DNA of 64,000 nt. It comes from Chitinophagaceae bacterium UBA7600 (lineage in GTDB: Bacteria > Bacteroidota > Bacteroidia > Chitinophagales > Chitinophagaceae). How positions within the stretch are numbered: position 1 is the stretch's first letter; every line of letters starts with the position of its first letter. Made by a program: the position numbers and the translations under genes. Location of the stretch: assembly GCA_002478885.1 (NCBI GenBank), contig DLKC01000097.1, positions 61,634-125,633 on the forward strand. The letters are read 5' to 3'. Shown one piece after another: positions 8,364 through 17,027 of this stretch. The notes below the pieces were generated by a model. It was not told where the DNA came from. It worked only from the letters and a program-made list of their open reading frames with translations, and did not search any database.

Positions 8364-10016
8364 ATGAATAAGGTTTCAGCAGTCGGGTCTTTATTGTTTT
8401 TTATCGTGTTTTCTTTTATGATTAATTCAAAACTTACGGCGCAATCATTGCCAAGGCCAAAACTGGTGGTGGGTATAGTTGTAGATCAAATGCGCTGGGA
8501 TTATCTCTACCGCTTTTATGATAATTACAAACCCACCGGTGGGTTTAAGAGAATCCTTGGCGAGGGTTTCACCTGCGAAAACACACTGATACCTTACACA
8601 CCTACCATTACAGCCGTAGGGCATACCTGTGTTTATACAGGCTCGGTGCCTGCGATTAGCGGCATCACGGGTAACGACTGGTTTGATAACAAAGCAGACA
8701 AAGGTTTTTACTGTGTGCAGGATGACAGCGTAGAAACTGTCGGCTCTACCTCAACCGCGGGGAAAATGAGCCCTAAAAATCTGTTGGTTACTACGGTAGG
8801 GGACGAGCTAAGGCTTGCAACCTCCTTTAACAGCAAAGTTATTGGCGTTGCTATAAAAGATCGCGGAGCCATACTTCCCGCCGGTCATGGTGCAAGCGGT
8901 GCGTTCTGGTACGATCCAGCTTCGGGTAATTTTGTTACAAGCACTTACTATATGACAGAACTACCTGATTGGGTAAAAGCTTTTAACAGCCGCAAACTGG
9001 TGGATTCGCTCTACCAGTCAGATTGGGGTTATTACCTTCCCAAAGAAGCTTATGCGAAAACCGGTTTACCAGATAATTTGCCATTTGAATATAAGCCCTT
9101 TGGCGCAGATCAGCCAATAATGCCTTACAAGCTGAAACAGTATGCCGGAAAAGACTTTAGCAAAATCTCCTTTACCCCGTTTGGCAATACGCTCACAGAA
9201 CAAATGGCTGAAGCAGCCATCAACGGAGAAAATCTAGGCAAAAGCACCAATACGGATTTTCTTACAGTCAGCTTTTCTTCCACCGATTATATAGGGCATT
9301 CATTTGGTCCCGATTCATGGGAGCAAATGGATGACTTTGCCCGCCTCGACACGGAACTTGGAAAGTTGCTCGATTTTCTCGATGCCAAAGTTGGTAAGGG
9401 CCAGTACACAATATTCCTTACCGCCGATCACGGAGTGGCTCATGTGCCGCTTTATAGCAAAGCACGCAAATTGCCAGGCGGCTCTTTTCTCGACAACGTG
9501 GTTTTTACAGATATGAATGCAAAGCTTACTGCAAAATATGGCAAAGAAGATATAATCACAGGCATGTTCAACTACCAGGTTGTGCTTAATGAACACCTGA
9601 TCGATTCTGCTGCCCTTCCCGAAAATGAGATCGTAAAATGGATAATCACCTACCTTGAAAAACAGGATGCGATCGCACAGGCCGTGGACCTTCGTAACCT
9701 GTCGAATACAACGCTTAACTACAAACAAAAAGAAATGATCAGCAACGGCTATTTTCCACAGCGGTGCGGCCAAATTCAGATCATACTTAAACCCGGTTAT
9801 GTTGAAGGCACGGGTGTAGGAACCTCTCATGGTCTTTGGAACCCTTACGATGCGCATATTCCGTTATTGTGGTATGGCTGGGGAATAAAACACGGAAGCC
9901 TTAACCGGGAAACGTACATGACTGACATAGCTCCGACTGTAGCGGCATTGTTGCATATTCAAATGCCGAGCGGGACAGTAGGAAAAGTAATAGAAGACGT
10001 GATTAGCAAGAATTAA
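8364..10016 (+). CDS. pafA: PafA-type alkaline phosphatase (type I phosphodiesterase superfamily), secreted
   Basis: 550 residues from the ATG at 8364, which opens a good signal peptide (VGSLLFFIVFSFMINSKLTAQ). Alkaline-phosphatase superfamily features: the metal Asp in VGIVVDQMRWDYL (about residue 41); the nucleophile region TPTITAVGH with candidate Thr near 81-83; the cap pattern SGITGNDWFDNKA; SSTDYIGHSFGPDS; and TADHGVAHVPL. The family hydrolyses phosphomonoesters with two zinc ions, and PafA-type enzymes are periplasmic or secreted in Bacteroidota. No Pho-box-like element was recognised. Upstream in-frame codons to 8307 are unlikely to be used. Dispersed repeat copy 5 and a strong terminator follow. 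Confidence 0.88.
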   Translation: MNKVSAVGSLLFFIVFSFMINSKLTAQSLPRPKLVVGIVVDQMRWDYLYRFYDNYKPTGGFKRILGEGFTCENTLIPYTPTITAVGHTCVYTGSVPAISGITGNDWFDNKADKGFYCVQDDSVETVGSTSTAGKMSPKNLLVTTVGDELRLATSFNSKVIGVAIKDRGAILPAGHGASGAFWYDPASGNFVTSTYYMTELPDWVKAFNSRKLVDSLYQSDWGYYLPKEAYAKTGLPDNLPFEYKPFGADQPIMPYKLKQYAGKDFSKISFTPFGNTLTEQMAEAAINGENLGKSTNTDFLTVSFSSTDYIGHSFGPDSWEQMDDFARLDTELGKLLDFLDAKVGKGQYTIFLTADHGVAHVPLYSKARKLPGGSFLDNVVFTDMNAKLTAKYGKEDIITGMFNYQVVLNEHLIDSAALPENEIVKWIITYLEKQDAIAQAVDLRNLSNTTLNYKQKEMISNGYFPQRCGQIQIILKPGYVEGTGVGTSHGLWNPYDAHIPLLWYGWGIKHGSLNRETYMTDIAPTVAALLHIQMPSGTVGKVIEDVISKN

Positions 10017-10032
10017 TATCGAAGATTGGGTT

Positions 10033-10075
10033 CCGGCTGTGGTGCAAGTGGCATCGCCTGTTGTGTCACTCACTT
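10033..10075 (+). repeat. Dispersed repeat copy 5
   Basis: Variant core GTTGTGTCACTCACTT (10060-10075), box CCGGCT at 10033-10038, gap 21 nt. It lies in the 3' untranslated region of the phosphatase gene, before the terminator at 10126. Confidence 0.88.
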
Positions 10076-10125
10076 CAGGGTTCTGTGCATAGCCCTGCAA
10101 ATCTGTTAAAATATCATTCAGGAAC

Positions 10126-10160
10126 AAAGCCGGGTATTAAATCCCGGCTTTGTTTTTTTT
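10126..10160 (+). terminator. Intrinsic terminator of pafA overlapping the end of ypdA
   Basis: Arms AAAGCCGGG (10126-10134) and CCCGGCTTT (10143-10151), then TGTTTTTTTT on the plus strand. The right arm and T-run are also the last codons of the convergent minus-strand gene that stops at 10137. Confidence 0.85.
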
Positions 10161-11120
10161 CTTGGATATATGATCTACAATTTTCTCTGCGTGATCCCTC
10201 GAATTTTCAATAAACCACTTGTGTGTATCCATACCGCCACAAACCACACCAGCAAGGTAAAGGCCTTTATTGTTGGTCTCCATGGTATCAGGATTGTATT
10301 GGGGATAGAATTTGCCATCAGCTGAAAGTGCAATACCAAAGTCTTTAAGCATATTGAAGTTCGGCCTGTAACCCGTCATGGCAATCACAAAATCATTTGC
10401 AAAGGTTAATGGGCCATCGGGTGTTTGTATATCTATCTCCCTTTCCCTGATTTCTAATAAGGTTGAGTTAAAATAAGCTTTTATACTTCCTTCTTCTATG
10501 CGGTTAATAATATCGGGCCTCACCCAATATTTCACTCTTTCACCTATTTGTGGCTCCATCACTACCATGGTAACATCAGCACCTTTGCGCCATGTTTCCA
10601 AAGCTGCGTCGATCGCTGAATTCTGTGCGCCGATCACCACCACTTTTTGAAAAGCATAATAGTGCGGGTCTTTATAATAGTGTCTCACTTTCTCCAGGTC
10701 TTCACCGGGCACATTCAACATAACAGGAATATCGTAAAAGCCAGTTGACACAACTATGTTTGACGCGGCATAAACATCTCTTGATGTGGTTACAACAAAC
10801 TCTGCATCGCCTTTTTTTTCTATTTTATTAACAGCTTCAAATAAGCGGATATCAAGGCTGTAAATCTGTGTAACTCTACGGTAATATTCCAGTGCTTCGG
10901 AACGGTTCGGCTTGTTGTTAAGGCTCATAAAAGGAATACCGCCAATCTCAAGTCGTTCAGAAGTTGAAAAGAAAGTCATGTTGGAAGGGTAGTTGTACAA
11001 ACTGTTCACCAGGCAGCCTTTCTCTACTATTACAAAGCTTAAACCCGCTTTTTTTGCCGCAATGCCACATGCGAGGCCAATAGGCCCGCCACCAACAATC
11101 AATATATCATACTTGCTCAT
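10137..11120 (-). CDS. ypdA: YpdA/Bdr-family putative bacillithiol disulfide reductase (FAD/NADPH)
   Basis: 327 residues. The N-terminal FAD Rossmann motif is ILIVGGGPIGLACG (7-20) and the second, NADPH-binding motif is VVVIGAQNSAIDAALE (about 165). CTGY-like IAMTGYRPN and a C-terminal GLYLAGVVCGGMDTHKWFIE complete the thioredoxin-reductase-like flavoprotein pattern, without a CxxC redox pair. This layout, and NYPSNMTFFSTSERLEIGG, match my memory of YpdA. In Firmicutes YpdA reduces bacillithiol disulfide with NADPH, and Bacteroidota homologues imply low-molecular-weight thiol metabolism. Convergent with pafA. Confidence 0.87.
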   Translation of the reverse strand: MSKYDILIVGGGPIGLACGIAAKKAGLSFVIVEKGCLVNSLYNYPSNMTFFSTSERLEIGGIPFMSLNNKPNRSEALEYYRRVTQIYSLDIRLFEAVNKIEKKGDAEFVVTTSRDVYAASNIVVSTGFYDIPVMLNVPGEDLEKVRHYYKDPHYYAFQKVVVIGAQNSAIDAALETWRKGADVTMVVMEPQIGERVKYWVRPDIINRIEEGSIKAYFNSTLLEIREREIDIQTPDGPLTFANDFVIAMTGYRPNFNMLKDFGIALSADGKFYPQYNPDTMETNNKGLYLAGVVCGGMDTHKWFIENSRDHAEKIVDHISKKKNKAGI

Positions 11121-11201
11121 GCATGCAAATTACACACGAAAGCTCAATATAATTTACTAATGTAAAATGAAAGCAAGCATTTGCTGCCATGAAAACGGGA
11201 A

Positions 11202-11221
11202 GTACAAGTGAGTGACACAAC
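11202..11221 (-). repeat. Dispersed repeat copy 6
   Basis: Minus-strand core GTTGTGTCACTCACTTGTAC, full length. The upstream box is degenerate. It lies 38 nt past the stop of the minus-strand gene 11260-11853. Confidence 0.88.
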
Positions 11222-11259
11222 AGGTGATGCCAGTAGGTTTGCAGACGGCAGCATAATCA

Positions 11260-11853
11260 TTAGAAACTATAGCCGATGCCTGCCGCAATAACAGGTTTGT
11301 TGCCAAAATTTGTTTCCGCATTCCAGCAAAAATGTTTGCCACTTTTGTAGGTAAAACCAAGTGGGGTAAAGTTGAAAGCAAACGCTGTTTGATTGGTTGT
11401 GAGCACCTGGTCAGCAGCGCTCTCTGTTCTATGCACAAAGCCAAGTCCCATCCCGAGATCGGTATATAGTCTTACCCGTTCTGTGTGAATGAAATTGTAG
11501 TCTGCATGTGCAAGAAAGCTGTAGAATCCATAATTATAGTGCGCAAACTTGTCGCCGGTTTCGTAATCATAAACCTCTTTTTCAAAACGGTCTGCGACGA
11601 AATCGGCACCATAAGAAAACTGTCGGTTTACATGGTGCGCCCATGAAAAATAGGGAACGCCTTTATAGGTAGTTGTTGAACGCTGGCGCACCAAGCCGAG
11701 TGTTATAACAGGCGCGAAGAAATTATCAACAAAATCACCGAGGTATTGTGGTGCCGTATAAAGACCGTAATTAACCGAGAACTGATTTTTATCCTGGGCG
11801 CTTGCCGAACTTAGACCGGTTAGAAGAATGATTAGTAGAAACAGGTATTTCAC
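11260..11853 (-). CDS. Outer-membrane beta-barrel protein (hypothetical)
   Basis: 197 residues with a clear signal peptide (YLFLLIILLTGLSSASAQ, cleaved near residue 19). Alternating-hydrophobicity strands follow, rich in Tyr, Phe and Gly, ending in the aromatic C-terminus IAAGIGYSF expected for recognition by the Bam machinery. The length suits an 8-strand barrel. No specific function can be assigned. Dispersed repeat copy 6 follows the stop. Confidence 0.75.
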   Translation of the reverse strand: MKYLFLLIILLTGLSSASAQDKNQFSVNYGLYTAPQYLGDFVDNFFAPVITLGLVRQRSTTTYKGVPYFSWAHHVNRQFSYGADFVADRFEKEVYDYETGDKFAHYNYGFYSFLAHADYNFIHTERVRLYTDLGMGLGFVHRTESAADQVLTTNQTAFAFNFTPLGFTYKSGKHFCWNAETNFGNKPVIAAGIGYSF

Positions 11854-11910
11854 GTCGGTGATTTTATTTTAAGACAGCGGCAAGTTCTCAAACGTTGCCT
11901 GAGCGGGCAT

Positions 11911-11946
11911 AAAAAAACCTGTAAATCTATAAGGACTTACAGGTTT
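11911..11946 (-). terminator. Intrinsic terminator of icd
   Basis: Arms AAACCTGTAA and TTACAGGTTT (10 bp, 12-nt loop). On the minus strand the stem runs into T7 (A-run at 11911-11917). It lies 20 nt past the icd stop. Confidence 0.88.
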
Positions 11947-11966
11947 ATATTTTTTCATTCAAGGCG

Positions 11967-13199
11967 TTACTTATTCAGTTTTGCTTTAAGGCCATTGTCC
12001 AAAGCATCGAGGAACTCTTCGGTATAGAGATAGTGTTCCCCGTGATTTACCTTGTTACCGTAAATACAAACCGCAAGGTCCTTCGTCATTTTACCGCTTT
12101 CCACTGTTTCTACGCAAACAGTTTCGAGTGCATGACAGAAGTCGATCAATTCCTGGTTGCCATCCAATTTACCACGGAACTCAAGACCCCTTGTCCAAGC
12201 GAAGATGGATGCGATAGGATTGGTTGATGTCGGTTTTCCTTTTTGATGTTCGCGATAATGGCGCGTAACGGTACCATGTGCGGCCTCAGCTTCCATTACT
12301 TTGCCATCAGGGGTAACCAGTGTCGACGTCATTAAACCCAATGAGCCAAAACCTTGTGCAACTGTATCGCTTTGTACGTCACCATCGTAGTTCTTACAGG
12401 CCCACACAAAGTTGCCGTTCCATTTTAACGCAGATGCAACCATGTCGTCGATTAAACGATGTTCGTAAGTAATACCTGCTTCTGCATATAAAGCTTTGAA
12501 TTCATTCTGGTAAATCTCTTCAAAAATATCTTTGAAGCGGCCGTCATATTTCTTGAGAATGGTATTCTTCGTGGAAAGATATAAAGGCCATTTCTTTTGC
12601 AGTGCAGTGTTGAAACAGCTGCGGGCAAAGCCTTTTATACTTTCATCAGTATTGTACATCGCCAATGCAACGCCATCACCTTTAAAATTGAATACTTCAA
12701 ACTCCTGTTTTGTGCCATCTTCGCCTTCAAACTTTATGGTAAGCTTTCCTTTGCCTTTGGTTACAAAATCAGTTGCGCGATATTGGTCGCCGAATGCGTG
12801 ACGTCCGATGCAGATCGGGGCTGTCCAGTTAGGCACAAGGCGGGGAACATTTTTGCAAACGATCGGTTCACGAAAAACGGTGCCATCAAGAATATTACGG
12901 ATGGTGCCATTCGGGCTTTTCCACATTTGCTTGAGGTTAAACTCGGCCACTCGTGCCTCATCAGGGGTAATGGTGGCACATTTAATACCCACACCGCATT
13001 CTTTTATGGCATTTGCCGCATCAACTGTAACCTGGTCATTTGTTTCATCGCGATATTCCATGCCAAGATCGTAATACTTTATATCAAGATCGAGATAGGG
13101 GAGAATCAGTTTTTCTTTGATAAACTTCCAGATGATGCGGGTCATTTCATCCCCGTCTAATTCCACCACCGGATTGGCAACTTTAATTTTCTGGCTCAT
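11967..13199 (-). CDS. icd: NADP-dependent isocitrate dehydrogenase (eukaryote-like type)
   Basis: 410 residues, starting [20 protein letters not shown]. It has the substrate-binding [19 protein letters not shown] (about residues 94-112), the metal-binding region [15 protein letters not shown], and the C-terminal [15 protein letters not shown] nucleotide loop that distinguishes NADP enzymes of the IDH1/IDH2 type from the E. coli Icd type. It oxidatively decarboxylates isocitrate to 2-oxoglutarate in the TCA cycle and supplies NADPH. A possible -7 element, TACTTTTG on the minus strand, is at 13231-13238; no clear -33 partner is visible. Own terminator downstream. Monocistronic. Confidence 0.95.
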   Translation of the reverse strand: MSQKIKVANPVVELDGDEMTRIIWKFIKEKLILPYLDLDIKYYDLGMEYRDETNDQVTVDAANAIKECGVGIKCATITPDEARVAEFNLKQMWKSPNGTIRNILDGTVFREPIVCKNVPRLVPNWTAPICIGRHAFGDQYRATDFVTKGKGKLTIKFEGEDGTKQEFEVFNFKGDGVALAMYNTDESIKGFARSCFNTALQKKWPLYLSTKNTILKKYDGRFKDIFEEIYQNEFKALYAEAGITYEHRLIDDMVASALKWNGNFVWACKNYDGDVQSDTVAQGFGSLGLMTSTLVTPDGKVMEAEAAHGTVTRHYREHQKGKPTSTNPIASIFAWTRGLEFRGKLDGNQELIDFCHALETVCVETVESGKMTKDLAVCIYGNKVNHGEHYLYTEEFLDALDNGLKAKLNK

Positions 13200-13533
13200 G
13201 CTCGTTGATTTTAGTTTCAGTAAAGAGTCGCAAAAGTAAATGTTTCAGTATTTTTTAAGGATAATTCGCCTGAATAATTTCCACGGTTGCCCTTAAAAGG
13301 AACAAACATTTGTAGACCAGGCTGAGGAAATACTATTGCGCTTTGGTTGTGTCACTCACTTGTACGCCAGATTCTTTACGCAGCAAAACGGCAAATTACA
13401 ACGGGGAAAATAATATCCGTCGTAGTAAAACAGCTACAGTTATTCTGTGTTTTTTCCCGGCGTGATAATGAGTATTAATACTATTTTTTCCGGCATGCTG
13501 TTGTTGTTACTTTGACATGTAATCACCAACAGG
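13200..13533. other. Divergent intergenic gap (334 nt) with one dispersed repeat
   Basis: Contains the upstream region of icd (candidate -7 TACTTTTG on the minus strand at 13231-13238), dispersed repeat copy 7, and the region before the orphan gene at 13534. I see no other gene or hairpin. Confidence 0.6.
13317..13365 (+). repeat. Dispersed repeat copy 7
   Basis: Full variant core GTTGTGTCACTCACTTGTAC (13346-13365), box CCAGGCT at 13317-13323, gap 22 nt. Unlike most copies it lies in a divergent region, not downstream of a gene. Confidence 0.88.
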
Positions 13534-14205
13534 ATGTCAACTATTATTATCCATAACGCTAACCTCAAACCAGATAATCCGAAGGCCGACATTGTTGTGC
13601 CGGTGGAGACTGGAGATAATGTTCATGAAAAAGTAGCAGCGCTGGCACACTGCATTCAAAAACAAATAGAATGCATTGCGCCGGGTTGTTATAATGAGTT
13701 ACATGTATTGTGCGACAATAGCCCCGAAGGGCTGCTACTCGGAACATTGATCAATGCCGGGAACATTGAAAGCATATTTCAGCCACTAAAATATAAGATA
13801 GGCAATATTCACATACTCTGTCGCAATGCGGCCAGCAACTATCAGCACGCCAACGATGGCATGTTGATGTGCCGCAGGCTGGCGCAGGCAACCTATGCAA
13901 ACGTGAGAGCTTCGAATACCTGCAACTGCAAAACAGATGTTGTAACCTGGAGCCAGCGTGGACAAATAATAATGCTGGAACGTTATGATGAACAAATGCG
14001 ACTCACGGAATCTTACGACCACCCGGGCACATTGCTGCTGCATGAGTTTAAGACGTTGTGTAAAAAGACAAATGATCCAAGAACATCTCAAAAAGCTGCG
14101 CAAAAATCTTCACGGATAAGAACAGGCTACTCCCGCCTCCTACACTTTATTCTTCCCCATACCTTTTTCTCCAGGCATGTTCCTCTGCATGCCAAAGCAA
14201 AATAA
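13534..14205 (+). CDS. Hypothetical protein, no recognised family
   Basis: 223 residues without signal peptide or membrane helix. The first ~100 residues look like a compact alpha/beta domain (VPVETGDNVHEKVAALAHCI; NELHVLCDNSPEGLLLG; KIGNIHILCRNAAS). The middle carries a NTCNCKTDVVTWSQRGQI stretch, and there are nine cysteines in all. The last ~45 residues are basic and low in structure. I do not recognise it. The gene stands alone between dispersed repeats in opposite orientation (copies 7 and 8). The ATG at 13534 is the first in frame. It is probably a real gene, because the frame is long and the translation has normal composition. Confidence 0.6.
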   Translation: MSTIIIHNANLKPDNPKADIVVPVETGDNVHEKVAALAHCIQKQIECIAPGCYNELHVLCDNSPEGLLLGTLINAGNIESIFQPLKYKIGNIHILCRNAASNYQHANDGMLMCRRLAQATYANVRASNTCNCKTDVVTWSQRGQIIMLERYDEQMRLTESYDHPGTLLLHEFKTLCKKTNDPRTSQKAAQKSSRIRTGYSRLLHFILPHTFFSRHVPLHAKAK

Positions 14206-14292
14206 TTGCTGACAATACCGCTACGGCTTGCTATTGAAACAACGTCCTTCCCGGAACGTAAACAACTTGTTATTGCTGACCGGCGTGATGGT

Positions 14293-14340
14293 GCACAAGC
14301 GTGCGACGCAAGTAATGCCGACGGCGCAAGAGAAAACTGG
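14293..14340 (-). repeat. Dispersed repeat copy 8
   Basis: Minus-strand core CTTGCGTCGCACGCTTGTGC (14293-14312). A weak box CCAGTT is at 14335-14340, gap 22 nt. It lies 31 nt past the stop of the minus-strand gene at 14372. Confidence 0.82.
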
Positions 14341-14371
14341 TAACTACATTTGAATTCTACTGAATTGCCCG

Positions 14372-15088
14372 TTAATAACAACCCACTGCATGGGCGTTGT
14401 TGTGATAAACAGCGGGGCTAATAAAGGGGATATTAAGGTTCATTCCGCGGAGAATTAACAAGAGTGCAAGCACAGAAAGCATGTATGGGAAGGCGGTTTT
14501 AATCTTGCTCCTGAATGCGAATGATACCGACTGGCCAAACCATGGCAATGCCAGCATAAATGGGGTAGTGCCCAAGCCAAAACACATCATAAACAGCACG
14601 CCTGCGACCACACTTCCTGAAGCAATGGCTGCAATAATGGCCATATAAACCATGCTACATGGCAATAAACCATTTGCGCTGCCAATCAGAAAAAACGCTG
14701 ACGGCTTTTTGTTTTTCAGCAATGAAGCGATGAAGCGCTGGAGGCTTTGGAAGAATTTTGAAAATAAAGGAACCCGTGCAAAGTTTTTATTTTTAAAGAT
14801 CGTATTCACAACTACAAAAAAAAGCATCAGGAGGCCTGTTACGATAGACAATCCCTGCTGAAAACCACCGGTAACAAAAGCGCTTCCGGCAAGGCCGGCA
14901 ACTAAGCCGAGTAAAGCATAAGTAATTATTCTGCCGGCGTTATAAAGTATAAGCGCATTTCTTTTGCCTGCAGCAGAAAGACTGCCTGCAGGCAAAGCAA
15001 GTGCCAATGGCCCACACATGCCAACGCAGTGCAGGCTGCTTACCAGCCCGGTGACAAATCCTGTTAATATGAAATACCACTGTATCAA
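14372..15088 (-). CDS. Sulfite exporter TauE/SafE-like membrane protein of the cbb3 cluster
   Basis: 238 residues with about six membrane helices. Helix 1 holds GFVTGLVSSLHCVGMCGPLA, where the His-Cys and Met-Cys residues could bind metal; a later segment has NGLLPCSMVYMA. This arrangement is typical of the SafE/UreH_2 proteins that sit in many cbb3-oxidase loci and are suspected of copper or sulfur handling during oxidase assembly. Its start overlaps the ccoH stop by 4 nt, so translation is coupled. It is the last gene of the run. The role in assembly is inferred from context. Confidence 0.82.
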   Translation of the reverse strand: MIQWYFILTGFVTGLVSSLHCVGMCGPLALALPAGSLSAAGKRNALILYNAGRIITYALLGLVAGLAGSAFVTGGFQQGLSIVTGLLMLFFVVVNTIFKNKNFARVPLFSKFFQSLQRFIASLLKNKKPSAFFLIGSANGLLPCSMVYMAIIAAIASGSVVAGVLFMMCFGLGTTPFMLALPWFGQSVSFAFRSKIKTAFPYMLSVLALLLILRGMNLNIPFISPAVYHNNAHAVGCY

Positions 15089-15519
15089 TTAATCAAAACG
15101 CTTTTTTCGGTGTAATAATCTTTATCGCCGGCTTTCCAGGAAAGCTTTAGTTGCATATTGCCCTTTGCGAGATCTTTTTTGCTGATCATTTGTGCCGCAT
15201 TGCTGCCTACGTTTAATTTAATGTGCCGGTCTTTTTGGGCATCTGTAACGCAGTAGAACCATGCCTCCCCGGTAATGCTGTTGCCCTTTAGTTCGGAAGG
15301 GAGGTAAATGGTCACAAAATCATTATCCTGTGCAACGCTAACCTGGCTGATAGCATTGGCATTATTGGTTCCGTTGATCTTATCCTGGTATTTTAGTTCC
15401 TGGGTATAGTAGTCGGATGCGACCAAGTCGTTTTTAACCATGATAGATTTGTAAACAAGTGTCCCGATCATTGCTATGAAGATCACGAACACCACTACTA
15501 ATTTATTTCCCCAACTCAT
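15085..15519 (-). CDS. ccoH: FixH/CcoH cbb3 oxidase assembly protein
   Basis: 144 residues: one N-terminal membrane anchor (NKLVVVFVIFIAMIGTLVYK) followed by a periplasmic beta-rich domain. The sequence YYTQELKYQDKINGTNNA just after the helix is characteristic of FixH. FixH/CcoH is needed for assembly and stability of cbb3 oxidase. It lies 65 nt after ccoG and overlaps the SafE-like gene by 4 nt. Confidence 0.88.
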   Translation of the reverse strand: MSWGNKLVVVFVIFIAMIGTLVYKSIMVKNDLVASDYYTQELKYQDKINGTNNANAISQVSVAQDNDFVTIYLPSELKGNSITGEAWFYCVTDAQKDRHIKLNVGSNAAQMISKKDLAKGNMQLKLSWKAGDKDYYTEKSVLIN

Positions 15520-15584
15520 ACAATAACAGATTTAAATTATTTAAACAATATGCCGCAGGTAGTTAAGCCATTTGAAAAGCTTAC

Positions 15585-17003
15585 CTACTCGGTATAACCC
15601 AGGAAGCTTGTTTTTTCTTCCATGATTTTCTTATTGCCTTCGTAAAGGCCGAGCGTTATTTCGTTCTTGGTGGCCTTGATATTCTTCTTTGGCAGCACTA
15701 CAAAAAAGGTTCCTGCGCCCTGGCCCTCTTTTACAACCGTAATGTAGGGCTTACCAACTATTTCAATCGTACCAGTCTCGTTTTCCAGTTTAATGGTGAG
15801 CGGAATTTCGTTGGTTGTTTTGTTGGCAATTTTGATGCTGTAGAGGTTGGAGATGCTGTCTTTGCCCCTGTCCTGGTATAGTTGCCCGGGTGTGCGGATA
15901 ATGGTGACATCAATGTCTTTTCTTGTAAAGAGCAGGGTGCTCAAAATAGTCAGTACAACAAGACATAACACTGTATAAAGCTTCATCCGGTTGGTATACT
16001 TCAATGGCTGGCCTGTTGCAATGGCGTTTTCAGAAGCATACCTTATAAGCCCACGGGGTTTACCAATCTTATCCATGATATTGTCGCAGGCATCGATGCA
16101 GGCGGTACAACCAACACATTCCATCTGAACGCCGTTGCGTATATCTATACCAGTGGGGCAAACAGATACACATTGGTGGCAGTCTATACAATCGCCCAAT
16201 GCTGTGTCTTTGACCTTTTTTGGATTGCCTCTTTGTTCACCGCGTTTATAGTCGTATGCGACCACCATAGAATTCTTATCCAATAGGACGCTCTGCAGTC
16301 TTCCGTAAGGACAAACAACCGTACATGCCTGTTCCCTGAAGAATGCATATACCCCATAAAATATAGCGCTGAATACGAGCAATGAAGTGAGGCCCCCCAC
16401 ATGCTGGCCGACAGGTTCAGTAATAATTTTCTCCAACTCCTTAACACCAATAATGTAGGAAAGGAAGGTGTTCGCTATAATAAAGGACAGGAAGAAAAAC
16501 AATACGTGCTTCAGGCCAACTTTAAAGATTTTTTTCCCATGCCAGGGTTCCTGTTTTAATTTCTTTTGTGCGCCTGCATCACCGAGCACATGGTATTCAA
16601 TTTTACGGAACATCATTTCCATAAAATTTGTTTGAGGGCAGGCCCACCCGCAAAATAACCTGCCGAATGCGGCAGTAAACAATACGATGAAGAAAATGAA
16701 GGTAACCATCGTAAGGCCGAAAATGAAAAAGTCCTGGGGCCAGAAGACTTTACCAAAGATGATAAACCTTGTGTCGGGAATATTGAATTGAAACAATGGC
16801 CTGCCGTTAATGGTAACGAACGGCAGACCAAAAAAAATGATGAAATAAATATAACTTAACCAGGTTCGGATCGTGTAAAATTTGCCTTTGGGTTTCCAGG
16901 CATAAATCCACTTTCTTTTACCGGAGGCATCTACAGTTGCAATCCTATCCCTGAAGCTTACATCGTCATTAACGTTAGAGGTATCCGTTGTGTTCTTCGC
17001 CAC
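15585..17003 (-). CDS. ccoG: Cytochrome c oxidase accessory protein CcoG (RdxA/FixG)
   Basis: 472 residues. The N-terminal membrane domain contains CGWACPQTNFMEMMFRKIEY and EQACTVVCPYGRLQS. Two 4Fe-4S clusters are predicted from CIDCHQCVSVCP and CVGCTACIDACD at roughly residues 268-300. The C-terminal Ig-like domain (FixG_C) follows a final helix at about 335-355. In the family CcoG is a membrane iron-sulfur protein that reduces Cu(II) for delivery to the CcoN copper site. It lies between ccoP (24 nt upstream) and ccoH in a likely operon. Confidence 0.95.
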   Translation of the reverse strand: MAKNTTDTSNVNDDVSFRDRIATVDASGKRKWIYAWKPKGKFYTIRTWLSYIYFIIFFGLPFVTINGRPLFQFNIPDTRFIIFGKVFWPQDFFIFGLTMVTFIFFIVLFTAAFGRLFCGWACPQTNFMEMMFRKIEYHVLGDAGAQKKLKQEPWHGKKIFKVGLKHVLFFFLSFIIANTFLSYIIGVKELEKIITEPVGQHVGGLTSLLVFSAIFYGVYAFFREQACTVVCPYGRLQSVLLDKNSMVVAYDYKRGEQRGNPKKVKDTALGDCIDCHQCVSVCPTGIDIRNGVQMECVGCTACIDACDNIMDKIGKPRGLIRYASENAIATGQPLKYTNRMKLYTVLCLVVLTILSTLLFTRKDIDVTIIRTPGQLYQDRGKDSISNLYSIKIANKTTNEIPLTIKLENETGTIEIVGKPYITVVKEGQGAGTFFVVLPKKNIKATKNEITLGLYEGNKKIMEEKTSFLGYTE

Positions 17004-17027
17004 GATTGAGTTTTAGTTTAGTGTTAG

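Noticed and set aside
9315..9857. Long minus-strand frame (180 codons) inside pafA
   Set aside because: Antisense shadow of a well-supported gene, with cysteine/histidine-rich, non-protein-like composition.
12597..13160. Long plus-strand frame (187 codons) inside icd
   Set aside because: Antisense shadow of icd, which has complete family motifs.
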